From the NCBI GenBank assembly GCA_027063105.1, contig JAMOSL010000049.1, positions 1 through 15,293 of the forward strand: a stretch of 15,293 nucleotides of DNA. Direction: 5' to 3'. A program made the translations under genes and the position numbers. The notes under the pieces are model-generated. The model was not told the DNA's origin, did no database searches, and saw only the letters and a list, made by a program, of their open reading frames with translations. Of the stretch, positions 15,208 to 15,293 are shown piece after piece. The DNA is from Campylobacteraceae bacterium (GTDB lineage Bacteria; Campylobacterota; Campylobacteria; Campylobacterales; Sulfurovaceae). Numbering within the stretch: position 1 is the first letter of the stretch; the number at the start of each line of letters is the position of its first letter.

Positions 15208-15293
15208 ATTAGACTTTTACTTCCTCTCAAACTCTCGCCATTAAAAGCAAATCTTTGAATATTGCTCTCTCTTAGTCTATCAGTTAATCTATC
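15204..15293 (-). CDS. possible 3' end of a convergent gene (partial)
   Basis: On the - strand one frame is open from the right edge to a TAA at 15204-15206 and gives 29 residues ending FNGESLRGSKSLI. The other two - strand frames have stops in this stretch. Its stop would overlap the aat stop by a few bases, tail to tail. I recognise no family, and at this length it may be chance. No terminator hairpin is visible between the two. Confidence 0.4.
   Translation of the reverse strand, partial: DRLTDRLRESNIQRFAFNGESLRGSKSLI

Noticed and set aside
1..15293. Search for a defence system, prophage, CRISPR array or new multi-gene cassette
   Set aside because: No spaced repeats, integrase, transposase, toxin pair or effector-like gene was seen; nearly all genes are recognised housekeeping functions.

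Overview
The window is a low-GC stretch from a bacterium of the Campylobacterota (epsilonproteobacterial) type, perhaps near Arcobacter or Sulfurimonas. That placement rests on the strong A+T bias, promoters that look like a -10 hexamer after T-rich DNA with no clear -35, and protein sequences such as FolC, RibD, the C-N hydrolase and BamA that read like that phylum. No genus can be named from the sequence alone. Almost all of it is ordinary housekeeping DNA with dense coding.

Left part (1-2464, + strand): the tail of an unidentified gene, a small exported coiled-coil protein, endonuclease IV (nfo) and FolC; folC starts inside the end of nfo. Middle (2465-6768, + strand): a single-domain Roadblock/LC7 protein, a spacer holding a GC-rich palindromic element and a second hairpin, a soluble GAF hybrid histidine kinase with a degenerate and an intact receiver, then an OmpA-type lipoprotein overlapping an unrecognised exported protein. 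A hairpin at 6762-6792 ends this side and contains the stop codons of both converging genes.

The - strand block (6786-10971) reads bamA, a carbon-nitrogen hydrolase of the N-carbamoylputrescine amidase type, then ribD, tightly packed as one operon. The hydrolase has no ATG, GTG or TTG anywhere near its proper N-terminus. A good Shine-Dalgarno sequence sits six bases before an ATT codon that gives the expected N-terminus and keeps the catalytic glutamate, so an AUU start is the best reading.

Divergent from bamA, the + strand carries tyrA (prephenate dehydrogenase) and then clpS, clpA and aat in a tight cluster. These last three form a bacterial N-degron pathway: Aat adds Leu or Phe to proteins with N-terminal Lys or Arg, ClpS delivers them, and ClpA unfolds them for ClpP, which is not in the window. 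A partial open frame on the - strand reaches the right edge.

I saw no tRNA, rRNA, CRISPR array, transposase, prophage or defence gene. The items most worth a second look are the AUU start, the GC-rich palindromic element, the orphan Roadblock protein beside a hybrid kinase, and the unrecognised exported protein coupled to the OmpA-type lipoprotein.
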